From contig CAZSSA010000031.1 in the NCBI GenBank assembly GCA_964609375.1, positions 1 to 23,232 on the forward strand: a stretch of 23,232 nt of DNA, in the 5' to 3' direction. The DNA comes from CAZDUS01 sp964609375. GTDB lineage: Bacteria > Verrucomicrobiota > Kiritimatiellia > CAIKKV01 > CAITUY01. Below are positions 7,737 to 16,206 of this stretch, one piece after another. The notes beneath the pieces were generated by a model that saw only the letters and a program-made list of their open reading frames with translations, was not told the DNA's origin and searched no databases. The position numbers and the translations under genes are program-made. Each line of letters opens with the position of its first letter. The stretch's first letter is position 1.

Positions 7737-7811
7737 AGCAGGGCTATTATCCTCCCTAACCCGGAGAAATGTCACGTTCCGATTTCACAACTTCACTTCC
7801 AAGCCCCCGCC

Positions 7812-10800
7812 CTATTCCAGCCTGAGTGCTTCCCATGGTTCGCCTCGTGTAACCCACATCGCTGTCAACAGGCTCGCCACGAGTCCGCCAACAACCACCC
7901 CCAGGATTCCGTAACCGGGAATCACCCACACCAACCATGCCCCAGCCTGCCCGTCCGACATCACCGGCCACACGGCCGCCATCGCCGCCATACATCCCAC
8001 GGCAATCCCCGACCCGATAAGCCATAGTTGCTCCCCCGCCAACAAAACAACACCATCCCGCCTGGAAAACCCCGTGGCCCTCAACAACGCCAGTTCACCG
8101 CGCCGCTCAATTCCATTCCGGGCAACAACCGCAGCCACCCCCAGTACCCCAAGCAGCAATCCAAGTCCGCCTAGAATTTGGAATAGCCTTATATATAAAA
8201 CCGTGACGGCATTGAGTTGCCTGAGCCTCTCCGTACCGGCAACCACCTCGGCTCCCTCATCCCCAAACTGCCGCGACAAGACACCCGCCACGGCGGCCTG
8301 TGCCTCCGGCGGGACATCGACCAACAACAACCGCACCACCGCCTCCGAGGGAAAACGACGACTCAACTCCCCCTCCGGAACCATCACATGCCCCTGCAAT
8401 ACCGTATTCGCCAGCATTCCAACAAACCGCAACCGGAACACCCGCCCTCCCTCGTCCCTATACAAAAGCTCGTCACCCACCTGCTTCTCGAGTCCCCACA
8501 TCAGGGTCGCCTCATCAGCCACCGCCGGCACCACATCGGGGCCCCAATCCCCGGCCAGCATCATCCAGGGATTCAACCCCCGCTCAACCCTTCCTTCCAT
8601 AGACACCGTGCTGATAAATCGGAACGCCCCTCGCTCGGCGAGAAACACGGGATTCACTCCGGCAAGCCGCGGCCGCTGCGCACGATTCAGATTCCCGCAC
8701 CCCGCATCATCGCCCTGCACCACGCGGATCCCGGTAAAAGCCACTTCCTTAAACACGTCACCGGCAAGCCCATGCCGTTGTCGTTCCCTCTCCTGATTGA
8801 GATCCGCTGCCAGGGGAACCGATGTCTGCATGATCAAGCCATACCCGCCTGTGCCTGTTCCGCAACCTCCTGAGTCATCCTGTATTGGCTCAAAAAGAGC
8901 AACCGCCACCAGAAGAAACACTGCACACGCCGTCAATCCTGAAACCAAAAAGCTTCTTTTGACATGCCGCCCGGCATTCCGCTTCGCCAGATCAAACCGC
9001 CTGGACAGCAATGCCGTCGACCTCTTGCCCCACACATCAATCACCCGGCGCAAGACAGAAGCCCCTGCCAGCAGAAGGCAGGCCCCCAATCCGAAAAACA
9101 TGGCCACGCGTCCCTCGTGCCCCGCCCCTCTCGCCATCCATGCCAATAGACCCGCCACCATAACCGCCACAATCCCCATCCATGACCATACCCGCCTGCT
9201 CCATCGGGAATGCTTCCGCTCACGCTCTTCAATCACCGCATCCATCAAATTCCGCGCCTGCATCCGCATGAGACGACGAGAAACCATGCTGCTCATGAAA
9301 ACAGCCAACACAAGGGCAATCCCCGCTGCCACGGCCAGCGACACCCAGGAGAGGCTGATCTCCAGACCGAGCGGTGCATCTCCACTCCACCGGCTCTCAA
9401 GCATCCAGAGCAGGCCTCTTGCGTAAACCACCCCACCAAGACAGCCCACGGCGCTACCCGCCAGCGCCGTGACAACCCCCTCTCCCATCGCCCATCGGCG
9501 CAGCAAGGCAGGATCAAAGCCCAGCGCCATCAATATTCCCGTTTGCTCCATCCGCTGCTCACCCGACAATCCATAGAGCAGCCCCATCAGGATCATCGCG
9601 GATATCACCAGAAAAAAACTCAGCCCCATAAATAGCTGCCCAAAATCAAGGGCATCACTCCCGGCCTTTTCTGCTTCATCACGAACCGCCCGGAGCGCAG
9701 GGCGCGCAACACCCGCCACAAGCAGTTGTCGTAATCTCTCCCTGATTTCATCCCGCCCGGATTCAGCCCCCCCATACCGCACCGCCGTAAGACGCCCCCA
9801 CCTGCTCCCCCATAACTTCTGTGCATCCGCAAGACCCACATAAGCCTTTGGGGCCCCCCGCCATTGCTCCCAATACGCCTCATCCTTCGCCCGTACCTTC
9901 GTAAAATCAACCGGTATCCCCGTGCGCCATTCCGCGCAAGACCCGGCATCCGAAAGTCCCGGTATTGCCGGCATCAGGCTCTCATCAGCCACTTCAGCAA
10001 GGGGAACCACCGCTTTCACACAACATACAGCCGACGTCTCCACCAACGCACGCAACGGACCCATGACATAACTCCGGAGTTCAACCACATCCCCCGTGGA
10101 AACGCCAAGATCATCAGCCAGCCAATCAGTCACGACGATTTCACCGGCCCCGATCTCCCCCCCTCCAGGCGCCGCTTCCACCCCGGCAACGAACGCATAT
10201 GGCGTTGTTTTCCCTCCGGCATTCATGGAATTGACAAGATACGTGAGCACGCCGGTTCCATTGGTGGAAACCGCCTCGGCAGCGCTGGCAATGCCCTCAT
10301 CCAAAAAAATAGTCCGGCTGCGCAGCTCTCCACTCTTCCCCTTCCCTGCCGTTCGCCACTCAAGCCCTGCGTCCGGAAAATCCCACGCCGCCCAAAGCGC
10401 TGATTCAGCTGCCGGCAAATCATCAACCCCGCCAATGAGCAATAAGTTGGCCTGCCCTTCAACCCCCGTTAGTTTTTGCAGGGAAGCAAGATCAACAAAC
10501 ACATTAAGCGGCGGCACCTGGGTGTTCTCCAATCCAAACCGCCCCATCTCCCTATCCCCCACAATGGCACTTACCAGCGCACGCATGGCCACCGTCGACC
10601 GGCCAGAAGCCTCCAACGCCATTTCCCGCAGGGCATCCGGGCGCTCCACACGCAGTACCACCTCATCACCAACCTTGAGAGACAGCATATCCGCCAGTCG
10701 GCGGCTGACCACCGCCGTCCCTCCCGTTGGAACCGGAAATCCTGTTGGACTCATCCAGGCGAATGAGGGTTGAACCCCCATCATTCGCACCCCGCCCGTC

Positions 10801-11135
10801 CGCTTTGACCCATCCTGACTCGCCGCCACCCCGGACAGCGACAGCACCGTCGATACCCGCCCAGTCGCGGAAAGTCCTGATTGAACGGCACCCGCCAACG
10901 CCTCGCGAAACAGCCGGTCACCGGCAAACCACGCATGCTGAACTTTGCCCAGTCGCTGGTCCGCTACCGTTCGAAGGGTCCCGCGAACTGAGTCACCCAC
11001 CATGAGTGCCCCGGCAACCACGGCGGTGCAAACGGCAACGGCCAGAGTCGACAGAAGATGACTCGGCCAGTAATAAACGCAGGTGCGCCAAATCACACGC
11101 GCCATGCCAGGGGATGGTATTTTGCCAGACTTCAT
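7812..11135 (-). CDS. Large FtsX/MacB-type ABC transporter permease
   Basis: A 1107-residue membrane protein. One N-terminal transmembrane helix (about 20-45) precedes a large extracytoplasmic domain. A first FtsX domain follows (helices from about 500 to 620, with SGEQRMEQTGILMALGF after the first), then further helices near 650-740, a second large periplasmic domain, and a C-terminal FtsX domain (about 1000-1095) with ERRGELALLRATGFSRRD. This two-FtsX layout matches the YbbP/LolC-E-like permeases that move lipids, lipoproteins or peptides to the outer envelope. The start at 11135 is one base past the ATPase stop. A start at 11162, overlapping the ATPase gene, is also possible, and neither has a strong ribosome-binding site. 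The substrate is unknown, and no membrane-fusion protein is adjacent. Confidence 0.9.
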   Translation of the reverse strand: MKSGKIPSPGMARVIWRTCVYYWPSHLLSTLAVAVCTAVVAGALMVGDSVRGTLRTVADQRLGKVQHAWFAGDRLFREALAGAVQSGLSATGRVSTVLSLSGVAASQDGSKRTGGVRMMGVQPSFAWMSPTGFPVPTGGTAVVSRRLADMLSLKVGDEVVLRVERPDALREMALEASGRSTVAMRALVSAIVGDREMGRFGLENTQVPPLNVFVDLASLQKLTGVEGQANLLLIGGVDDLPAAESALWAAWDFPDAGLEWRTAGKGKSGELRSRTIFLDEGIASAAEAVSTNGTGVLTYLVNSMNAGGKTTPYAFVAGVEAAPGGGEIGAGEIVVTDWLADDLGVSTGDVVELRSYVMGPLRALVETSAVCCVKAVVPLAEVADESLMPAIPGLSDAGSCAEWRTGIPVDFTKVRAKDEAYWEQWRGAPKAYVGLADAQKLWGSRWGRLTAVRYGGAESGRDEIRERLRQLLVAGVARPALRAVRDEAEKAGSDALDFGQLFMGLSFFLVISAMILMGLLYGLSGEQRMEQTGILMALGFDPALLRRWAMGEGVVTALAGSAVGCLGGVVYARGLLWMLESRWSGDAPLGLEISLSWVSLAVAAGIALVLAVFMSSMVSRRLMRMQARNLMDAVIEERERKHSRWSRRVWSWMGIVAVMVAGLLAWMARGAGHEGRVAMFFGLGACLLLAGASVLRRVIDVWGKRSTALLSRRFDLAKRNAGRHVKRSFLVSGLTACAVFLLVAVALFEPIQDDSGGCGTGTGGYGLIMQTSVPLAADLNQERERQRHGLAGDVFKEVAFTGIRVVQGDDAGCGNLNRAQRPRLAGVNPVFLAERGAFRFISTVSMEGRVERGLNPWMMLAGDWGPDVVPAVADEATLMWGLEKQVGDELLYRDEGGRVFRLRFVGMLANTVLQGHVMVPEGELSRRFPSEAVVRLLLVDVPPEAQAAVAGVLSRQFGDEGAEVVAGTERLRQLNAVTVLYIRLFQILGGLGLLLGVLGVAAVVARNGIERRGELALLRATGFSRRDGVVLLAGEQLWLIGSGIAVGCMAAMAAVWPVMSDGQAGAWLVWVIPGYGILGVVVGGLVASLLTAMWVTRGEPWEALRLE

Positions 11136-11136
11136 G

Positions 11137-11808
11137 TCATGCAACGGGAACGAGGGCCCCATCCGTGATTTCCAAAACCAATCCCATCCGACGAGCCAGC
11201 GCCGGCGAATGAGTCACCATCACAACAGCCACTCCTGCTTCACGGTTGAGTTCAAGCAGCAAGTCCACCACTCCACTTGCCGTATCCGCATCAAGGGAAC
11301 CCGTGGGCTCATCCGCAAGCAACAGGCGAGGCTCATTAATCAGGGCTCGCACGACGGCAACACGCTGTCGTTCTCCTCCGGAGAGTTCCCCGGGCATCGC
11401 CTCCGTCTTCCCCCCCAACCCTGCTCTTTCCAGCAGCATGAGCCCGCGGGCAACTCGATCAGGCTTGCCATTCGCCTGACCCGCCAGCGTGGGAACCAGC
11501 ACATTCTCAAGCACCGTTAATTGAGGCAAAAGAAAATGCCGCTGGAACACAAATCCCACCTGCCGGCGTCGGAATTCCGCCCGCCCCCGTTCGCCCATGG
11601 CCTGCAAATCCTGCCCGGCAAACCTGACCCTTCCTGCCGTCGGCACATCAAGCCCGCCCATGAGATTCAAGAGGGTGCTCTTACCGGAGCCCGAAGGTCC
11701 GCCCACCGCCAGCGTTTCCCCCTCCGCCACGGTCAGGGAAATGGTGTCGAGTACCGGCGCTTCAGCCCCATACTGCTTCCTTACCTCGATCAATTCGCAG
11801 AGCGTCAT
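11137..11808 (-). CDS. LolD/MacB-type ABC transporter ATPase
   Basis: The protein is 223 residues from the ATG at 11808, typical for the LolD/MacB/FtsE class. It energises the permease encoded directly downstream. Visible motifs: Walker A GGPSGSGKST, the Q-loop region VGFVFQ, signature LSGGERQR, Walker B LLLADEPTGSLD, and the switch histidine in VTHS. The start is fixed by a strong AGGAGG site 5-6 bases upstream; the frame stays open for 61 codons further but has no family similarity there. The gene starts 79 bases after the NahK-like kinase stop and ends one base before the permease ATG, so ATPase and permease are translationally linked. The substrate cannot be told from sequence. Confidence 0.95.
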   Translation of the reverse strand: MTLCELIEVRKQYGAEAPVLDTISLTVAEGETLAVGGPSGSGKSTLLNLMGGLDVPTAGRVRFAGQDLQAMGERGRAEFRRRQVGFVFQRHFLLPQLTVLENVLVPTLAGQANGKPDRVARGLMLLERAGLGGKTEAMPGELSGGERQRVAVVRALINEPRLLLADEPTGSLDADTASGVVDLLLELNREAGVAVVMVTHSPALARRMGLVLEITDGALVPVA

Positions 11809-11887
11809 TCCGCCTCCTGATCCGTCCGGATCGCTTGTTGCGGAGAGACTATGCCCGGAAGCCTTCCGTATCAACACCGAATGCTTG

Positions 11888-13021
11888 TCAAGATCCCCGT
11901 TCCGCCCACGCCTTGAAGACAACCTTCTCCATCGCGTCCGCCTGCTCCTCCATGCTCTCCACCATCTTGAACTGCGCCCGGCAACGATCAAGATTCTGCC
12001 CGGCTCGATGCGTCTTGAAGTAAGTATCGCCGTGCAGGTAGTCCGTCAAAAACCGCATTCCGATCATCAACGTGATTAAACGACCGGAAAACACCAACTC
12101 CTCACGCTCGGCGGGATTCAGGAACGACGCTTCGGAAAGATACCCGCAGGCAATCGACTCGAACATCTCAATCCGCATCCGAACCTTGCTCAACTCCCGC
12201 TCATCTTCTGCCGCCGCCGCCGTGGCGCTACGGACCATATCGCCAAAATCATACAGAGCCAATCCTGGCATGACGGTATCCAGGTCAATCACGCACACCC
12301 CTTTCCCGGTCACATCATCAAGCATGACATTGTTTATCTTGGTGTCGTTATGGGTGATCCGCTCCGGAATTTCCCCCTTCGCATGCCGCTCCAGCAACCG
12401 CCCGCACATCGTCGCCCGCCGCTCGACAAACGCAATTTCCGCCTGCGCTTCTGCCGCCCGGTTACAGGCATCGGCGGCAATTGCTTCCTGTAGAGCACGC
12501 AGTCTGACAGGAGTGTTGTGGAAGTTGAGGATTGTCTCATTCAATCGAGGCGCCGGCAAATCAGCCAGTAAATTCTGGAATCGCGCATAGGCCTTGGCGG
12601 CTTCAAACGCCTGATTCCGGTTTTCGATGGTATCGTAAGTCCTGGCCCCTTCCACAAACAAATACAGACGCCACCAGTTCCCCTCCCCATCCTGATGGCA
12701 AGGCTGGGCATCGCCGCGAGTGAGCACCACACACAAGGAATGGCGGGTAACATCTCCCCTCCCGGCCGCTGTCAGTTTACCGCGAACATGGTCCGTCACA
12801 CGCATGATGTTGTCCATCACCGCACGGGGATCTTTAAAAATGCGATGATTGATGCGCTGAAGCAGATAATGGACCGGCGCGCCCGCCATGCTGAAGGTGA
12901 CCTTGAACGTGTCATTAATGTGCCCTGAGCCGTAGGGCACGGCTTCGACGAAATCCCCCCAGGCCCTGAACCGCTTAACCACCTCGTGAAACTTGAACTT
13001 GCCCGCCGCGTTTGTACTCAT
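11888..13021 (-). CDS. APH-fold sugar kinase, N-acetylhexosamine 1-kinase-like
   Basis: A 377-residue protein of the aminoglycoside phosphotransferase/choline kinase fold. Catalytic loop H224-N225-D226-T-K-I-N-N and metal-binding D246-L-D248 are present and intact. The N-terminal pattern YGSGHINDTF and LLQRINHRIFKDP is that of NahK, which phosphorylates GlcNAc or GalNAc at C1 with ATP. The substrate is thus probably an amino sugar, in agreement with the neighbouring nagB. The start codon overlaps the nagB stop as ATGA, pointing to translational coupling. It is unlikely to be an antibiotic-resistance enzyme despite the fold. Family confidence is high; the exact sugar and the carbon phosphorylated are inferred. 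Confidence 0.88.
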   Translation of the reverse strand: MSTNAAGKFKFHEVVKRFRAWGDFVEAVPYGSGHINDTFKVTFSMAGAPVHYLLQRINHRIFKDPRAVMDNIMRVTDHVRGKLTAAGRGDVTRHSLCVVLTRGDAQPCHQDGEGNWWRLYLFVEGARTYDTIENRNQAFEAAKAYARFQNLLADLPAPRLNETILNFHNTPVRLRALQEAIAADACNRAAEAQAEIAFVERRATMCGRLLERHAKGEIPERITHNDTKINNVMLDDVTGKGVCVIDLDTVMPGLALYDFGDMVRSATAAAAEDERELSKVRMRIEMFESIACGYLSEASFLNPAEREELVFSGRLITLMIGMRFLTDYLHGDTYFKTHRAGQNLDRCRAQFKMVESMEEQADAMEKVVFKAWAERGS

Positions 13022-13836
13022 CCCTTCACTCCTTGTCCCTGCGCATCTTCACGATACATAGCCCACTCAGGCTCGTTCTCAAAAATCCAATGGTAATAGT
13101 CCTTCGCCAGCAACTCGCCTGCCGCCGCCTCGTCCACAATGGCTTTGCAAGCCGGATGCAATTGCAACGCCGAAGCCGTCACCATCGAGGTCACCGGCCC
13201 CTCCAGGGCCTTAGCCATGATCGACGCCTTCCTGGATCCGGTCGCCAGCAGGATGATTTCGCGAGCATCCAGAATTGTCCCCACGCCCATCGTTATCGCT
13301 CGCCGCGGCATCCGGTGTGGCTCATCACCAAACAACACGGAGTTGACAGCAATCGTGCCGGGCGTTAGACACTTATCCCTTGTTCTGGATCTCAGCGACG
13401 AGAGCGGCTCATTGAAACCAATGTGTCCCGATTCGCCAATCCCCAGTAATTGCATGTCAATACCACCCACATCCAGAATTAATTCCTCATACCGGACACA
13501 TTCTGCTTTCAAATCCGGCGCCAAGCCCAGGGGAAGATGTGTATTGCGAATATCAATGTTTACCCGCAAAAAGAGCTTCTCATTCATGTAATGCCGGTAG
13601 GAATGCGGATCCGCAGATCCCAGCCCGACATATTCATCCAGATTAAAGGTTCGGCAGAGGGAGAAGTCCAACCCCTCTTCATGGTGCATCCGCACCAGTT
13701 CGGCATACACCTGTTCCATGGTGCGCCCGGTCGCCAACCCCAAGACCGAATCAGGTTTATTGCGCAACTGGCTAGCCACCAGTTGCGCGACCAGATGACA
13801 AGCGCTGGCCGAATCAGGACGGATAATAACTTCCAT
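13018..13836 (-). CDS. nagB: Glucosamine-6-phosphate deaminase family protein
   Basis: A 272-residue NagB-family protein; NagB converts GlcN-6-P to fructose-6-P and ammonia. The catalytic base motif FNLD67EYVG, H138 and E143 in GHIGFNEP, and SRTR at about 150-153 are present. Two positions are unusual. The residue equivalent to E. coli Asp141 is Ser136 (GESGHIGF), and the phosphate-binding loop reads LATGRTME, with Arg and Met where Gly/Ser and Pro are usual. Substrate preference may therefore differ from classic NagB. A good AGAGGGAG ribosome-binding site precedes the ATG. The gene follows the dehydrogenase by 17 bases and overlaps the kinase start. Confidence 0.9.
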   Translation of the reverse strand: MEVIIRPDSASACHLVAQLVASQLRNKPDSVLGLATGRTMEQVYAELVRMHHEEGLDFSLCRTFNLDEYVGLGSADPHSYRHYMNEKLFLRVNIDIRNTHLPLGLAPDLKAECVRYEELILDVGGIDMQLLGIGESGHIGFNEPLSSLRSRTRDKCLTPGTIAVNSVLFGDEPHRMPRRAITMGVGTILDAREIILLATGSRKASIMAKALEGPVTSMVTASALQLHPACKAIVDEAAAGELLAKDYYHWIFENEPEWAMYREDAQGQGVKG

Positions 13837-13853
13837 AACTCCCTCTTCTCCGA

Positions 13854-14924
13854 TTACATGCCGAATTCTGCAGCATGATCCGGCGAAGCCAGTATCACAC
13901 GCTTGTCACTCATCTTCTGCCGAAGGGCGTCGATTTCCAGCATTCCATCCGTCAGCGGCATCGCCACCTGCCCCCCCTCCACCACCGAACGGCACATCCC
14001 CATCATGATGTCAAACCCTTTACAGGCGCTGTCGAAATTACAGCTGTGCAACTGGCGGTCATCCTTCAACCAATCGGCCATCTCTTGAACATACGGCGGC
14101 ATATCCACCACATAGTTCATTGCCCCGTCACCCGACATCGCTCCGGCTTTCGTTACCGCCCGCCACCCCCCATTCGTCAGCACTTCCGCAAACCCATCGT
14201 CCCCCATCACGCGAATCCGGTTCCGACCCCACCACTTCGCCACCTCAGGAATGTTAGGCGCCCCCGCCCCTGTTTCAACAATCCCCCGGACACCGTTCCT
14301 AAACTGAATCACACCCGCAAGGTAATCGGGAGACGGATGATTGTCGGCAAGCTTACTCCGCCCTGCTGCTTGGGCCATCACCCAATCGGCATCAACATTA
14401 TTATTATACCAGCGCATGTAATCAATCAGATGCGAAAGCATGTGCATCATCCATCCCGGGCTCGTCGCATAAATAGTATGGATCTTGCCGAGCGCTCCGC
14501 TATCCACAATCTCCTTCACCTTGCGATAGTGAACCCCATACCGGTGCTGATGACTCACCACCGTCTTGATCCCGCTCCCCGTCAGCATCGCCTTTATTTC
14601 CAATGCCACCTTGCTGGAATCCGCCACCGGCTTTTCAAAGGCGATCATCTTGACCTTGTTATCCACAGCGATCTTGATCATTCGCGTACGGAGGTTCGGC
14701 ATCGTGCAGAAACAGAACACATCCGGCTTAAGCGACGCCGTCAGCGCCCCCGCATCGGTCGATGTGGCCGGATTGCCCAATTCCGCCGCAGCAGACGCAA
14801 GTCGAGCCTGGTCAATATCGCAAATCCCTACCACTTTGAAATTGGGATTGGCCTGAAACGCACTCGCATGATGCTTGCCTCGCTTGCCCATGCCAACAAC
14901 CACCACACTATAACAATGGCTCAT
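13854..14924 (-). CDS. Gfo/Idh/MocA family NAD(P)-dependent oxidoreductase
   Basis: The protein is 356 residues from the ATG at 14924, chosen because a strong AAGGAGG site lies about 8 bases upstream. The Rossmann fingerprint V-G11-M-G13-K-R-G16 sits at the N terminus. The E97-K98-P99 motif holding the catalytic/cofactor Lys and the GALGKI.TIYA segment are typical of this family, which oxidises or reduces sugars and sugar nucleotides. The C-terminal domain has an HLIDYMRWY motif carrying the usual active-site His-Asp. Together with the upstream DegT aminotransferase, this is the standard pair for placing an amino group on a sugar (dehydrogenation then transamination). The substrate is unknown. 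Confidence 0.92.
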   Translation of the reverse strand: MSHCYSVVVVGMGKRGKHHASAFQANPNFKVVGICDIDQARLASAAAELGNPATSTDAGALTASLKPDVFCFCTMPNLRTRMIKIAVDNKVKMIAFEKPVADSSKVALEIKAMLTGSGIKTVVSHQHRYGVHYRKVKEIVDSGALGKIHTIYATSPGWMMHMLSHLIDYMRWYNNNVDADWVMAQAAGRSKLADNHPSPDYLAGVIQFRNGVRGIVETGAGAPNIPEVAKWWGRNRIRVMGDDGFAEVLTNGGWRAVTKAGAMSGDGAMNYVVDMPPYVQEMADWLKDDRQLHSCNFDSACKGFDIMMGMCRSVVEGGQVAMPLTDGMLEIDALRQKMSDKRVILASPDHAAEFGM

Positions 14925-14951
14925 AAAACAACCTCCTTGCCTCATTGAATG

Positions 14952-14983
14952 AAAAGGTCCCAGGGCATCTACGCCCTGGGACC
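14952..14983 (-). terminator. Terminator-like hairpin between aminotransferase and dehydrogenase
   Basis: A perfect 11-bp stem GGTCCCAGGGC (14956-14966) / GCCCTGGGACC (14973-14983) with a 6-base loop. Read on the minus strand, it is followed by only four T's (14955-14952). It lies 17 bases after the aminotransferase stop and about 28 bases before the dehydrogenase start. With a short T-run it may be leaky, reducing rather than ending transcription of the downstream genes. Confidence 0.7.
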
Positions 14984-15000
14984 CATGGTTACCAACACCA

Positions 15001-16125
15001 TCAACCGTTCTGCTTGTCCCACTCCAGGCACTTCTGGATCACGTAGTCCACTTCCTCAACCGTCAACTCCGGGAACATCGGGAGACTGACACATGTGGCC
15101 GCGTTCTTTTCCGCATTAACAAGCGACCCTGCAATCCTTGCATCCTTCCCCCACGGATACCCCGCCTGCTTGTGAATCGCAATGGAGTAATGGGTCTTGG
15201 CATCAACGCCGTTCTTCACGAGAAAATCCACCATCGCATCGCGCTTGGCGGCATCCTTGACCTCAATCACATAGAGATGCCAGACATGCCGGTAACCCGG
15301 CTTGTGATAAGGAAGATCAAACGATTTCGCACCCTTGAGCCCCGCCGTATATCGCTCGGACAACTTAATACGTTGATTGTTCCACTCGTGGATGTGCTTC
15401 AGTTTCGCGCTCAGAATACCCGCGTGGATGTCGTCCAATCGGCTGTTAAAGCCAAAACTGTGCACATTGCGCGCCGGCGACCCGTGACTGCGCAGCAGAC
15501 GCGTCTTTCGATCAATTTCTGCATCGTTGGTCACAATCGCCCCGCTGTCGCCAAAGGTGCCCAGATTCTTCTGAATGATGAAACTGGTCGCCATCGCATC
15601 GCTCAATTCGCCAATCTTGAAGGTATCACCCGCCGCGTCAATCGCCTGCGCATTGTCTTCGATCACCTTAAGGCCATGTTTGTCGGCAAGTTTCCGGATA
15701 GCCGGCATATCGGCACATTGGCCGTACAGATGCACAGGTATGATGGCCTTGGTCTTGGGCGTAATCGCCGCTGCCGCCTTCGCCGGATCAATGCATTTTG
15801 TTTTCGGGTCACAATCCACAAGCACCGCCGTGGCTCCGGCAATCCAGATGGCTTCCGCGGTGGCAAAAAAGGTGTTGGCGTTGGTGATGACTTCATCGCC
15901 CGGTCCAATGCCCATCGCCATCAGCACCAACCAGATGGCATCCGTTCCATTCCCCACGCCAATGGCGTATTTCGCCCCGTGAAACGCCGCCAGTTCCTTC
16001 TCAAACTGCTTGTTCATGGGCCCCTGAACATACTCCCCACTCTCCAGTACCTTTTGAATATTCGCATCAATTTCCGCCTTGATATTATGGTACTGTCTAA
16101 CGTGCCCGTAAAATCCAACCTTCAT
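15001..16125 (-). CDS. DegT/DnrJ/EryC1/StrS family aminotransferase
   Basis: A 374-residue PLP enzyme of the sugar aminotransferase family. It transfers an amino group from Glu or Gln to a keto-sugar, usually nucleotide-bound. Key residues: GNGTDAIWL (about 58-66, phosphate-binding), NANTFFATAEAI, E156-D157-N-A-Q pairing with the PLP ring, and the Schiff-base Lys186 in SFIIQK186NLGTFGDSGAI. The C-terminal part has the YRHVWHLYVI stretch typical of this family. All catalytic residues are present. An AAAGGA site lies about 10 bases before the start. The following gene is a Gfo/Idh oxidoreductase, a common partner (for example WlbA/WlbE or GnnA/GnnB). The product sugar is not determinable here. 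Confidence 0.94.
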   Translation of the reverse strand: MKVGFYGHVRQYHNIKAEIDANIQKVLESGEYVQGPMNKQFEKELAAFHGAKYAIGVGNGTDAIWLVLMAMGIGPGDEVITNANTFFATAEAIWIAGATAVLVDCDPKTKCIDPAKAAAAITPKTKAIIPVHLYGQCADMPAIRKLADKHGLKVIEDNAQAIDAAGDTFKIGELSDAMATSFIIQKNLGTFGDSGAIVTNDAEIDRKTRLLRSHGSPARNVHSFGFNSRLDDIHAGILSAKLKHIHEWNNQRIKLSERYTAGLKGAKSFDLPYHKPGYRHVWHLYVIEVKDAAKRDAMVDFLVKNGVDAKTHYSIAIHKQAGYPWGKDARIAGSLVNAEKNAATCVSLPMFPELTVEEVDYVIQKCLEWDKQNG

Positions 16126-16206
16126 ACGCGCTATCCTTTCTTGTTCTAAACCTCTCCTCGCACCCTGCTTAAACTGCCCATGACACTCGTCATCACAGCA
16201 ATCAAC

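Noticed and set aside
8074..8796. Plus-strand Pro/Ser/Thr-rich frames opposite the permease
   Set aside because: Several overlapping antisense frames of this kind occur across the gene; none has a start signal or recognisable domain.
11888..13021. Aminoglycoside resistance kinase
   Set aside because: N-terminal pattern and gene neighbours point to an amino-sugar 1-kinase; there are no resistance or mobile genes nearby.
13875..14948. Long plus-strand open frame (357 codons) opposite the Gfo/Idh gene
   Set aside because: Translation is His/Arg/Ile-rich without motifs and mirrors the real minus-strand gene; an antisense shadow of GC-rich coding DNA.
15172..16149. Long plus-strand open frame (325 codons) opposite the DegT aminotransferase
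   Set aside because: Antisense shadow; the minus-strand product has all catalytic motifs.
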